Both the position numbers and the translations under genes were made by a program. From the NCBI GenBank assembly GCA_002390745.1, contig DGQK01000067.1, forward strand, positions 1 to 51,859: a stretch of DNA of 51,859 nucleotides, in the 5' to 3' direction. This stretch comes from Bacteroidetes bacterium UBA4416 (lineage in GTDB: Bacteria > Bacteroidota > Bacteroidia > B-17B0 > Aurantibacillaceae). Position 1 is the stretch's first letter. Each line of letters opens with the position of its first letter. Shown one piece after another: positions 32,882 to 41,692 of this stretch. Under the pieces are notes generated by a model. It did not search any database. It saw only the letters and a list, made by a program, of their open reading frames with translations, and was not told the DNA's origin.

Positions 32882-33649
32882 TTACTTCTTCTCCACCAGG
32901 TATTTCCAATAGCGTTTCGGCACATGCTGTAAATGCAGCTTCATGTTTCGCCGCATCGGGATATTGGTGCTCTTGAAATAATTCTTCCAGAGTTCCTGGT
33001 AAAGTGTTTCATCCGGATCGAAGGAAATGCCTGTGGGCGCGAGGTCTGTACCGCTTGCTGTAAAATCAATCACCGCCTCATGCACCTGCTCTGTGGCCTG
33101 GTCGTAGTGTACGCCGTATTTCCGTTTGGTATCGTAAATGATCCAATCCTGGTCGGCATAACGGCGCCTGAAGTGCGGTACAATGAGCGGCAGGATATTG
33201 TAATCGGGATCGATGGGCGCATAAAACAAGCGGTCGCCGATGTTCTCAAAACGCACAAAGGCTTCGAAGCGGTGCTTCTCCCGCCCTACCTTCCGGGCTG
33301 TTTGCGCAATATCGAGCACCGCAGCATTTCCGTAATTGTCTTCTATGTTTTTACGGCTGGCAAACACGTACTGTACAAATTTCAGGATCGTATTCTCCAT
33401 GCCTCTGATCTCCGAAAGGTAACAGCTGTAAATATTGGCAAAGCATTCGGGCGACACTTTTTTGCGCAGGCCTTTGAGCACACGCTCCGCTTTTGCGGGA
33501 TCAGTACATACCTCCATATTTTCCGAAAACACCAGTGCCTGGAGGTTTTGCCCTTTGATGATCGTTGCATCTTCGCAGCGGCGCTCATATACCTCAAAAA
33601 TGGCGCTGAATAAACCGGTGTATGTTCCGTCGTAGATGAATTGGGTCAT
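32882..33649 (-). CDS. TIGR03915 family putative DNA-metabolism protein
   Basis: 255 residues, a typical length for this family. It begins MTQFIYDGTYTGLFSAIFEVY and contains FVRFENIGDRLFYAPIDPDYNILPLIVPHF and PKRYWKYLVEK near the C-terminus, the regular signatures of TIGR03915/DUF4130. The family is found next to the radical-SAM gene TIGR03916, as here, and the pair has been proposed to act in DNA repair or modification. The chemistry is unknown. It is downstream of the radical-SAM gene on the same strand, with a 74-bp spacer that can form hairpins. Cytoplasmic. Confidence 0.9.
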   Translation of the reverse strand: MTQFIYDGTYTGLFSAIFEVYERRCEDATIIKGQNLQALVFSENMEVCTDPAKAERVLKGLRKKVSPECFANIYSCYLSEIRGMENTILKFVQYVFASRKNIEDNYGNAAVLDIAQTARKVGREKHRFEAFVRFENIGDRLFYAPIDPDYNILPLIVPHFRRRYADQDWIIYDTKRKYGVHYDQATEQVHEAVIDFTASGTDLAPTGISFDPDETLYQELWKNYFKSTNIPMRRNMKLHLQHVPKRYWKYLVEKK

Positions 33650-33664
33650 GGTTCAAAGATGGTT

Positions 33665-33711
33665 TCAGGAGCCTTCACCACGGTTGTTGACTGAAACTCC
33701 TGATGTCAACA
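33665..33711 (-). promoter_or_regulatory. Two overlapping inverted repeats between TIGR03916 and TIGR03915
   Basis: TCAGGAG (33665-33671) pairs with CTCCTGA (33697-33703). TGTTGAC (33685-33691) pairs with GTCAACA (33705-33711). The stems interlock, so both hairpins cannot form as simple nested structures: they exclude each other or form a pseudoknot. The position between two functionally linked genes suggests an mRNA-level control element. Confidence 0.35.
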
Positions 33712-33723
33712 CGGCGATAAAAT

Positions 33724-34989
33724 CTAAAATAAACTGAGTTGCGGCGAATAGCTTGCTGTGTATTTACTTTTTCCAAGCGACAGGATATGATGCCGGATAG
33801 CGCCCGGCGTGAGGTCTCCAAACAGCACATCCTGTTTGGAGCATACCACGAAATGCTTCACCCGGTTCATGGCCACACCGATCTTTTTCAGCTGGTGCCA
33901 ATCAAGCTTTCCGAACTTTCTTGCCGCGATGATCTTCTGCGCCGATCCCACGCCAATGCCCGGAACCCGCAGGATCATGGCATAATCAGCCGTATTGATG
34001 TCTACCGGAAACTCCTGGAGGTTCCGCAGGGCCCAGCTCAGCTTCGGATCCACGTCCACATCAAGGTTGGGGTGCTCGTCGCTCACGATCTCATTCACCT
34101 TAAAGCCATAAAAGCGCATAAGCCAGTCGGTTTGATACAGGCGGTGCTCGCGGATGAGCGGAGGCGGTGTCCCTATTCCCGGCAGACGCTCATCGCCACC
34201 AATGGGAATATAGCCCGAATAATACACGCGCTTCATGCTGAACTGCTGGTAAAGCGTATTGGCCTGGAACATAATATCCTTGTCGCTTTCGGGTGTGGCA
34301 CCAATCACCATCTGCGTACTTTGGCCGGCGGGTGCAAATAAAGGCGTGGATTTGATGAGGGCTTTTTCGGCCTTGTATTCGGTAATCGCTTCGCTGAGGT
34401 AGCTCATCGGCGTGAAGATCTCTTCATAGTTCTTATCAGGAGCCAGGGTTTTTAAAGAAGCTTCTGTAGGCAGTTCGATGTTTACACTCAGGCGATCGGC
34501 ATACAGGCCCGCCTCTTTCATCAGCGCCTCACTGGCCCCCGGAATGGTTTTCAGGTGAATGTATCCGTTGAAGTGATGTTCTGTTCGGAGCTTCCTGGCA
34601 ATGGTGACGAGGCGCTCCATGGTAAAATCGGCATTCTTGAAAATGCCCGAGCTCAGGAAGAGCCCTTCAATGTAATTGCGGCGGTAGAAATTAATGGTAA
34701 GCTCCACGACCTCTTCAATGGTAAACGCCGCGCGCTTGATATCATTGCTTTTCCGCGACACGCAGTAGGCGCAGTCAAATATACAATAGTTGGTAAGCAG
34801 GATCTTCAATAAGGACACACAACGACCGTCTTCGGTATAGCTGTGACAAATGCCCATGCCGGTAGAGTCGCCAAGCCCTTTGTTGTCGTTCTTACGCTTA
34901 CTGCCGCTCGACGCACATGACACATCGTATTTAGCGGCATCGGCCAGGATACCAAGCTTTTCATGGATACGGGATTCGGATGTTTTCAT
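33724..34989 (-). CDS. TIGR03916 family radical-SAM protein with HhH motif
   Basis: 421 residues. The radical-SAM cluster motif is CIFDCAYC (Cys69, Cys73, Cys76), a C-x3-C-x2-C iron-sulfur site. The TIM-barrel core runs to about residue 300. Near the C-terminus, around 345-380, a helix-hairpin-helix motif (VPGIGVGSAQKIIAAR) points to DNA binding. The N-terminus has extra cysteines at about 25 (SCASSG) and 48-57 (GICHSYTEDGRC), typical of this family, which may bind another cluster. It belongs with the TIGR03915 gene downstream; a joint role in DNA repair or modification has been proposed. Cytoplasmic. Both genes appear intact. Confidence 0.93.
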   Translation of the reverse strand: MKTSESRIHEKLGILADAAKYDVSCASSGSKRKNDNKGLGDSTGMGICHSYTEDGRCVSLLKILLTNYCIFDCAYCVSRKSNDIKRAAFTIEEVVELTINFYRRNYIEGLFLSSGIFKNADFTMERLVTIARKLRTEHHFNGYIHLKTIPGASEALMKEAGLYADRLSVNIELPTEASLKTLAPDKNYEEIFTPMSYLSEAITEYKAEKALIKSTPLFAPAGQSTQMVIGATPESDKDIMFQANTLYQQFSMKRVYYSGYIPIGGDERLPGIGTPPPLIREHRLYQTDWLMRFYGFKVNEIVSDEHPNLDVDVDPKLSWALRNLQEFPVDINTADYAMILRVPGIGVGSAQKIIAARKFGKLDWHQLKKIGVAMNRVKHFVVCSKQDVLFGDLTPGAIRHHILSLGKSKYTASYSPQLSLF

Positions 34990-35132
34990 AGGACAAATAG
35001 CGCTCTAAGTTACCTGTTTTTGAAGCAGAATTTCGCTACGATTTGTAGCATTCCGGTTTTTAACGCTTCTGAAAACAAGCATCAGCTCATCCTGGAAATT
35101 CCTTACTTTAGTCCTGCATTTATAACCTTGCT

Positions 35133-36632
35133 ATGAAGCCTTACCATCTTTTTATTTTAAGCTTAGTGTTCTGCTCCTTTTCTTTTGCGCAGGAGATCAT
35201 CCATCCGGAGTTTTCTGAGAAAGCTGCGATGCCTGAGCAACTTACTTCCGGATCGGATAAGGAAGTTGTGAAGATCGTCTACAGCAAACCCTTTGCCTTG
35301 CTGAAGTTCCTGGAAACCACAACCGGGCACCATGGAACATCAGGAACATTCAGAAAGCAGATAGACAGCGCCAAAGTACTTCAACAGCCGGGTTTTGAAG
35401 CACTCAAACAAACGTATAACAGCCTGCACCTGGATTATAGCTACTCCAGGCAGCAATATCCGGAGAAGCGAAAGCATACCACATCTACCTGGGACCTCAT
35501 CTGTGTAGAGGCTATCTCTTCCAAAACCAATACCGAGTTTTTCAGCCGCATGATCGGAGTGATCCCCAACGACGATTACCTGAAACTGAAACAGGTGATT
35601 ACCGAAACAGAACCCTTTTATGATGCCTTCCTCTTTACGGCACAGCAACAGGCTGTTCAATCCAAAGTGACGGAGCTCCGCAGCCATGTCCCGGCTTTGA
35701 ATGGCCTCTTCGACCAGTTCAAGGTGTTTTACGGCAGCAGCTGGGACAAATCCGTACCCTTCAACCTCAGCATCTACCCTATTTTTGGAAAGCAGGGAGA
35801 AACCACAGCCACACCGCACGCCAACAGCCTTGAAATGGGTTTCCTGCTGGAGCATGAAGACGCTTATGATATGCTGGCAGTGGGCATGCACGAGATGTGC
35901 CATGTGCTGTTTGAAGAGCAGCCCCTGGCCCTGCAACGAAGCCTCGACAGCAGCTTTACTTCCGGAAAAGACCCTTTCGCGGCTTTTGCTTACCGCTATA
36001 TCGACGAGGCCCTCGCCACCGCTCTGGGAAACGGCTATGCCTACCAATCCCTCTCCACGAAAACGGATACCGGTTCCTGGTATGCTGACTATTATATCGA
36101 CCATTATGCCAAAGCGCTTTACCCAACCGTGCAGGAATACCTTAATGCCCACAGGCAGATGGACGGGAAGTTCGTTGAAAAAGCCATTGCCGTTTTCAAG
36201 CAAACCTTTCCGGATGCCCTGTATGAAATGGATGCGTTGATGATGCAGTCGGATGCCTACTTTGAAGACGATCATGAAAGCGTCATCGACCCGATGATCA
36301 ATACCCTGCATTCCTCTTTCAGGATCTATATGAGCAATACGGCAATTCCGATAGACGATCCTTCCTCCATTGAAAACATCAAAGGCTCGGAGCATACGCA
36401 GGTCTTCATCGTTCATAAAAACCAGGCAAAGAACCTCAGGCTGCTGAAAACGCTATTCCCAAAATTGAAGAGACTACCGAAGCAGCCAAACATGCTCGCA
36501 GGCTTTCTTGATGAGAAAAACAGGCCGGTGATCGTTGTTGTGGCCGAAAATGCTGCAAAGGCCCGTGAGGGCATTCTTCTTTTAAAGAAAAAAGGAAAGA
36601 TCGATCCGAAGCAGCTGTGGGTAGCCTTTTAG
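35133..36632 (+). CDS. Secreted putative zinc metalloprotease (HExxH)
   Basis: 499 residues. The signal peptide ends at about residue 19 (SFSFAQ). A zinc-site motif HEMCH (253-257, in VGMHEMCHVLFEE) is followed 35 residues later by YIDEALATALGNGY (289-302), where Glu292 would be the third ligand. This spacing and the E-A context fit gluzincin peptidases. The preceding region, about 20-240, is helical and unrecognised. The last 90 residues (about 410-499) form an alpha/beta segment with IVVVAENAAKAREGILLLKKK. I do not recognise the family as a whole. A role as a secreted or periplasmic protease is inferred from the motif only. Confidence 0.7.
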   Translation: MKPYHLFILSLVFCSFSFAQEIIHPEFSEKAAMPEQLTSGSDKEVVKIVYSKPFALLKFLETTTGHHGTSGTFRKQIDSAKVLQQPGFEALKQTYNSLHLDYSYSRQQYPEKRKHTTSTWDLICVEAISSKTNTEFFSRMIGVIPNDDYLKLKQVITETEPFYDAFLFTAQQQAVQSKVTELRSHVPALNGLFDQFKVFYGSSWDKSVPFNLSIYPIFGKQGETTATPHANSLEMGFLLEHEDAYDMLAVGMHEMCHVLFEEQPLALQRSLDSSFTSGKDPFAAFAYRYIDEALATALGNGYAYQSLSTKTDTGSWYADYYIDHYAKALYPTVQEYLNAHRQMDGKFVEKAIAVFKQTFPDALYEMDALMMQSDAYFEDDHESVIDPMINTLHSSFRIYMSNTAIPIDDPSSIENIKGSEHTQVFIVHKNQAKNLRLLKTLFPKLKRLPKQPNMLAGFLDEKNRPVIVVVAENAAKAREGILLLKKKGKIDPKQLWVAF

Positions 36633-36727
36633 AATAAATACAGATGGCACAGAGTAGATGAATTGATATGGGGCGGTTTGCGGCAACGCATACGCTGGAT
36701 GAGGCTTACGAAGCCAACGCAAGACGA

Positions 36728-37129
36728 TTAGTGATACACCGGTTTCTTAAAATGAAAGGGCTTATTGTAGGTTTTATACACCAGCCAGGCCCAGCGGATC
36801 AGCACAACCTGCAAAGGCAGGCGAAGCACCGCGATCCAGAAAAGAAATCCGCCGGCAGAAGAGGTGTCGATCAGCATTTGCACATGAAGCACGAGGAACA
36901 GCAACAGCATTGCAATGATCAGCAAGGACGAAATCTTTCGTGTGGTAAGCGGCAATACTCCCAGGCCCAGCAGGACTTCGCATACGCCGCTGATGTAAAT
37001 TAATTCCAAAGGATAAGGCAGGTACCAGGGCATGATTTTCAGGTAGAACGCCGGGTTCAGGAAGTGGTTGATCCCCGCGCTCACATACACGAGGCTCATG
37101 ATCAGCAACCAGAGATTTTTTCTGCTCAT
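36728..37129 (-). CDS. DoxX-like small membrane protein
   Basis: 133 residues with four hydrophobic helices at about 6-22, 41-60, 66-85 and 95-115. The N-terminal VYVSAGINHFLNPAFYLKIMP and the following ISGVCEVLLGLGVL are typical of DoxX/DUF417-like membrane proteins (AG-x-x-H-F and G-x-x-E-x-x-G patterns). The function is not established. It is predicted to sit in the inner membrane. It stands alone between convergent and unrelated genes. Confidence 0.85.
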   Translation of the reverse strand: MSRKNLWLLIMSLVYVSAGINHFLNPAFYLKIMPWYLPYPLELIYISGVCEVLLGLGVLPLTTRKISSLLIIAMLLLFLVLHVQMLIDTSSAGGFLFWIAVLRLPLQVVLIRWAWLVYKTYNKPFHFKKPVYH

Positions 37130-37161
37130 AGGTTCAGCTTTTTGGCTTGCGTGCCTCTATT

Positions 37162-37179
37162 CCCCTCTATCAAGAGGGG
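37162..37179. repeat. Perfect short palindrome (REP-like)
   Basis: CCCCTCT-ATCA-AGAGGGG forms a 7-bp GC-rich hairpin in the gap between the DoxX and HAD genes. No T run follows, so it is not a typical terminator. Similar hairpins occur as dispersed repeats in Bacteroidota, from memory. Confidence 0.4.
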
Positions 37180-37243
37180 CCAGGGCTGTGTTGCTCCTGG
37201 CGATGCTAAGCACCTGATTTCCTTTTCGAAATGCTTTACCGCT

Positions 37244-37951
37244 TTACTGCTGCCTCGATTCTACGATCTCGCCGTCGAGCGTGGTATAATAAAACGTAGT
37301 CGTTGCCTTTCTTAAAGCCAGGTAAGAGGTATACTGTTCCGAGAAATTTTTGCGCCCGGTGATCACTTCATTGTAGTTGCCATTCAGGCCGATCAGGAGT
37401 TCGCTTGCTTCCCGTACCGCATGCTCTCCGCTTGTTGCACCTGTTACATAGTCGGCAAGCTGGTGCCTGGTGACGTATTCATTGAAAAGCGGATTCGATT
37501 TGCGCGGAATAAAGATCCGCAGACCACAGATTTCTGCCAGGCCGAGGTCAAGCACATCATCAAATACAAAACAGATCTGGTGGGGCTGAATGTTGTTCAA
37601 TGCGCATAAATGATGAACCGCCTGCATCTTATTCGCAAACTTGGAATACGAATAATGAAAGCGCTCCCGGTCAACAAAGGTGAAAGCCGCCGTATTCTTT
37701 TCGCCGGAAATAATGGCCGTCAGTGGGATCTGCCCGTTGTTGAGGTAATAGGAGAAGCGCAGCAGGTTGGTGCCCATGCTGTCGGCCTCACTGAACTTGC
37801 TGTCCAGGTTGTGGTCTTTTCCGGCATTGGTAAATACCCCGTCCCAGTCGAAAACAAAGGCTTTGATCTTTCTCAGTTTCTCAATGATCTCCGCTTCGGA
37901 GGTGTTGAAGAGTCCGCCGCCTTTTAGAAATAATTCCGTGATGTGTGACAT
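37244..37951 (-). CDS. KdsC-like HAD-superfamily protein
   Basis: 235 residues. The HAD motif I reads FVFDWDGVFTNAGK, with Asp35 and Asp37. Motif III is the region KFANKMQAVHHL, and the acidic motif IV is FVFDDVLDLGLA. The following ADYVTGATSGEHAVREASELLI is close to the KdsC pattern (ADYVT...GGxGAVRE). KdsC removes phosphate from Kdo-8-phosphate; the substrate here may be another sugar-acid phosphate. About 55 residues beyond the usual end are an unrecognised extension. The Cap-less, subclass-0 size fits KdsC. It is just downstream of the transaldolase-CBS gene but separated from it by a terminator. Confidence 0.8.
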   Translation of the reverse strand: MSHITELFLKGGGLFNTSEAEIIEKLRKIKAFVFDWDGVFTNAGKDHNLDSKFSEADSMGTNLLRFSYYLNNGQIPLTAIISGEKNTAAFTFVDRERFHYSYSKFANKMQAVHHLCALNNIQPHQICFVFDDVLDLGLAEICGLRIFIPRKSNPLFNEYVTRHQLADYVTGATSGEHAVREASELLIGLNGNYNEVITGRKNFSEQYTSYLALRKATTTFYYTTLDGEIVESRQQ

Positions 37952-38054
37952 GGTAAAATGGTTTTAATGCGCTCTTCCTGAAACCCGATTTTACAATTCA
38001 CCGGGTTCATGAGATCTGAGTCAAGTTCAGCATAAATATATCGTTTAAAAAAGA

Positions 38055-38092
38055 AAAAACCTTACCGTCAGATCGCCGGTAAGGTTTTATTA
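38055..38092 (-). terminator. Rho-independent terminator of the transaldolase-CBS gene
   Basis: AAAACCTTACCG and CGGTAAGGTTTT form a long stem with a T run on the minus strand, about 20 bases after the stop codon at 38111. Confidence 0.85.
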
Positions 38093-38110
38093 TCATTTTT
38101 TAATTATTTC

Positions 38111-39121
38111 TTAGCCTTTCATATCCTGGATATCGAGCATGCCTACCGGCTTGCCGCCATCCGTTACCACGATGGTATCCACGTTGGTTTTTTTGAACAG
38201 GGCGCTTGCTTCGTTCAGCAACACGTTGCCGTCAATGGTGATTGGCTCGCGGTATTCCAGGTCCGATAAATTCTTTCCTAAAATGTCACGGCCTTTTTCG
38301 CCGATCAGTTTACGCAAGCTACCATCGGTGAACACACCTTTGATGCTTCCGTCGGCTTTGGTAACCGTGATCGCTCCAAAACCAAACTCGGTCATTTTTA
38401 CGATCGCATCGGTAATGGACGTGTTCTCCGGAACCAATGGATTGATGCCTTTGATGGCTTCTTTTACCTTCACCATCATTAAGCGCGTATCCATGATGAA
38501 CTGATCGGTGCCTAAGGTCGTGAAATTATTCTCGGTGAGCTGCTTCATCACTTTCAGCGGAACCGTGATCGTGTGAACACCTAAATTGATGGCGTTGCGC
38601 ACGTGCTCGGCATGGCGCACGGAAGAGAACATGATCTTGGTATCGTATCCGTAAACCTCTACGGCGTTTACACATTGCTCTACCAGTGCCAGGGCATCAT
38701 GCCCCTGATCCTGTAAGCGTCCTACCAGCGGGCACACGTAAGTAGCTCCCGCCTGCATGGCCATGTACGCCTGCTGCAAGGTATATACCAAATGAACGTT
38801 TACCAGATAGCCTTTGTCGCGCAGCATCTTACAGGCGCGCACACCTTCCAAAGAAACCGGAATTTTAAATACCGTCTTTTTCGGATCCAGGCCCAAAGCC
38901 AGCTGGCGCTCTGCCTCTGCCAACACTTCCTCTGCCGTATTTCCAAGGGCTTCGATCTGTAATACAGGAACTATTTTACTCAGTTTGACAATTGTCCCGT
39001 CGATATCGGTAATGCCTTCCTTTTGCATAAAAGTAGGCGTGGTCGTTAAGCCGTTTAAGAACCCTAATTTAAATCCTTCTTCGATCTCTTTAAGGTTTGC
39101 TGAATCCAGGTATAATTCCAT
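38111..39121 (-). CDS. Transaldolase/fructose-6-phosphate aldolase fused to CBS pair
   Basis: 336 residues. Residues 1-215 are a transaldolase of the short FSA/TalC type: MELYLDSANLKEIEEGF, NGLTTTPTF and TVFKIPVS with Schiff-base Lys86. The C-terminal 110 residues are two CBS modules, about 228-273 and 285-336. The first has ITVTKADGSIKGVFTDGSLRKL and the second KTNVDTIVVTDGGKPVGMLDIQDM. These resemble the CBS pair of arabinose-5-phosphate isomerase KdsD/KpsF, in which the same GVFTDGDLRR motif occurs. CBS domains usually bind adenine nucleotides or sugar nucleotides and regulate the attached enzyme. Plain transaldolases lack them. The next gene downstream encodes a KdsC-like phosphatase. The substrate is uncertain; cytoplasmic. 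Confidence 0.88.
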   Translation of the reverse strand: MELYLDSANLKEIEEGFKLGFLNGLTTTPTFMQKEGITDIDGTIVKLSKIVPVLQIEALGNTAEEVLAEAERQLALGLDPKKTVFKIPVSLEGVRACKMLRDKGYLVNVHLVYTLQQAYMAMQAGATYVCPLVGRLQDQGHDALALVEQCVNAVEVYGYDTKIMFSSVRHAEHVRNAINLGVHTITVPLKVMKQLTENNFTTLGTDQFIMDTRLMMVKVKEAIKGINPLVPENTSITDAIVKMTEFGFGAITVTKADGSIKGVFTDGSLRKLIGEKGRDILGKNLSDLEYREPITIDGNVLLNEASALFKKTNVDTIVVTDGGKPVGMLDIQDMKG

Positions 39122-39148
39122 GTGTTTTCGTTAGTTTGTTATAAGTTT

Positions 39149-39156
39149 CAAATATA
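39149..39156 (-). promoter_or_regulatory. -7 promoter element of the transaldolase-CBS gene
   Basis: On the minus strand TATATTTG (39156-39149) exactly matches TAnnTTTG and lies 27 bases before the start codon. The upstream partner is a weak TTCG about 19 bases away. Confidence 0.55.
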
Positions 39157-39253
39157 GTATTATTTTTTGTGATTACGAATCAGGCTCGAATATACCAATC
39201 CTCGTTGCCAGTGCCTTATAGCACAGAAGGTGTATCCCTGTAAACGTCGTGAT

Positions 39254-40447
<1,194 letters not shown>

Positions 40448-40624
40448 GGCTTAGAATAGTTTCGGTATAAAATTTCAAAAACGGATTTGCTGGCTGCAAA
40501 AATAAGGGAATTACCAAAACAATCGCACACGAAATCCTGCCGGCACCTAATTTCTGGCACCCGATACTGTGCTAAACGTAAACAAGAGAGAGAATCTCCC
40601 GGGCCGGCGCGCCACTCCGGCGGC

Positions 40625-41125
40625 CTACTTGTGCTGCATCACGTTCTGGAACTGGCCATTGATATTTACAAAGCCGCCGCCATCGCCTGATGTGATAAAG
40701 CTTCCGGAAACAACTCTGTAGTTGCCTTTGAGCTTGTAATCGGTAATGGTGATGTTTCCACTCTGGGCGTTGTAGGTAGCGCCGGGCGTTTCATAATAGC
40801 TGACGGTATTCCCGGTGGGAGGATCTGTGATCTGGTAGACCCCGGGCTGTAAAGACGTTAGTTTAAGCGTAACGCGGTGTGCTCCCCCGTGGTAATAGCA
40901 AACAATCACATTATTTCCCAGGATAAAAGCAGAATCCGCGGTGATGGCGGCTCCCATGTTTTTGGTATAGGTAAATCCATCTGGCGGCTGAGCAAGCCCA
41001 CCCCCTGCAGGGCAACTGTCGCACGACCTCGTTGTGGTTGCCTCTTTCTTTTTGCAAGCACTTACCGTGCATAAAACAACCACCAGAACACCTGCACTGA
41101 ACTTAAAAAAATCCCTGGCATCCAT
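40625..41125 (-). CDS. Lipoprotein of unknown function
   Basis: 166 residues. The N-terminal hydrophobic stretch (about 8-23) ends in TVSAC followed by KKKE, a good lipobox. The mature part starts with CDSCPAGGG and is beta-rich, with G-x-Y-x-I-T and SGNITITDYKLKGNYRVVSGSF segments like the small beta-sheet lipoproteins common in Bacteroidota. No family is named. It is probably anchored in the outer membrane. It is next to the SPOR-domain gene on the same strand, 12 bp downstream, and may share its transcript. The GC-rich stretch 40590-40624 beyond its stop is not clearly a terminator. Confidence 0.7.
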   Translation of the reverse strand: MDARDFFKFSAGVLVVVLCTVSACKKKEATTTRSCDSCPAGGGLAQPPDGFTYTKNMGAAITADSAFILGNNVIVCYYHGGAHRVTLKLTSLQPGVYQITDPPTGNTVSYYETPGATYNAQSGNITITDYKLKGNYRVVSGSFITSGDGGGFVNINGQFQNVMQHK

Positions 41126-41137
41126 GTTATTATGTGT

Positions 41138-41527
41138 TTAATTGAGTTTCGCTGGCCTTACCCGGCTCTTGACAATAAAGGCATAGGGGAAATCGCCTTT
41201 GATCGTTTTCAGAAGTTCCTGTGCCTCGAGCTTGGTTTTAAAATCCCCTACCGTCACCACCCAGTTAGGCTGTTGGTAATCTTCGTAGGTTGCTACATCA
41301 CTGTACCTGCTGGAAAATCTACTCTGGGCCTCCTTCATTTTCGATTTGTCGGCGCCGAAATGGATCTTCACCCGGTAACCCTCTACCTCACCATTGGTGC
41401 GGCGGTGGTACTCCGCTTTTTTCTCTTGGAGCGCTTTCACTTTCAGAAGTGTTTGGGTTTGATTTTCCTGGCCAGACATGTGGAGCGCCTGTACGATAAA
41501 AATGGAAATGAGTAGGATAGATTTCAC
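41138..41527 (-). CDS. Secreted SPOR-domain protein
   Basis: 129 residues from a GTG start. The protein has a signal peptide (KSILLISIFIVQALHMSGQ) and a C-terminal SPOR domain at about 50-125: EGYRVKIHFGADKSKMKEAQ, then PNWVVTVGDFKTKLEAQELL and KGDFPYAFIVKSRV. SPOR domains bind denuded peptidoglycan at division sites. A GTG at 41551 is further upstream but is rejected because TATTTTG inside that extension looks like the promoter -7 box. It ends 12 bp before the lipoprotein gene on the same strand. The product is probably periplasmic. Confidence 0.8.
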   Translation of the reverse strand: MKSILLISIFIVQALHMSGQENQTQTLLKVKALQEKKAEYHRRTNGEVEGYRVKIHFGADKSKMKEAQSRFSSRYSDVATYEDYQQPNWVVTVGDFKTKLEAQELLKTIKGDFPYAFIVKSRVRPAKLN

Positions 41528-41692
41528 CTTGTAAAAATAGACAAAATACACGACTTTTCATACTTCCGGTTTCGCCGAATATAAATATTTTACTGTACCG
41601 GAGGGCCTTTTTATGCTCCTAAAAAACCAAATTTTATTAGGCCCGGCCGGATTAAAATCACTAAATTAGTGCCTTGATTTAACAAAATTAAA

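Noticed and set aside
35340..36416. A 358-codon open frame on the minus strand opposite the zinc-protease-like gene
   Set aside because: Antisense shadow; the sense gene has a signal peptide and zinc motif.
41528..41551. Upstream GTG start for the SPOR protein
   Set aside because: The added codons contain TATTTTG, which fits a promoter -7 box; the GTG at 41527 gives a normal signal peptide.
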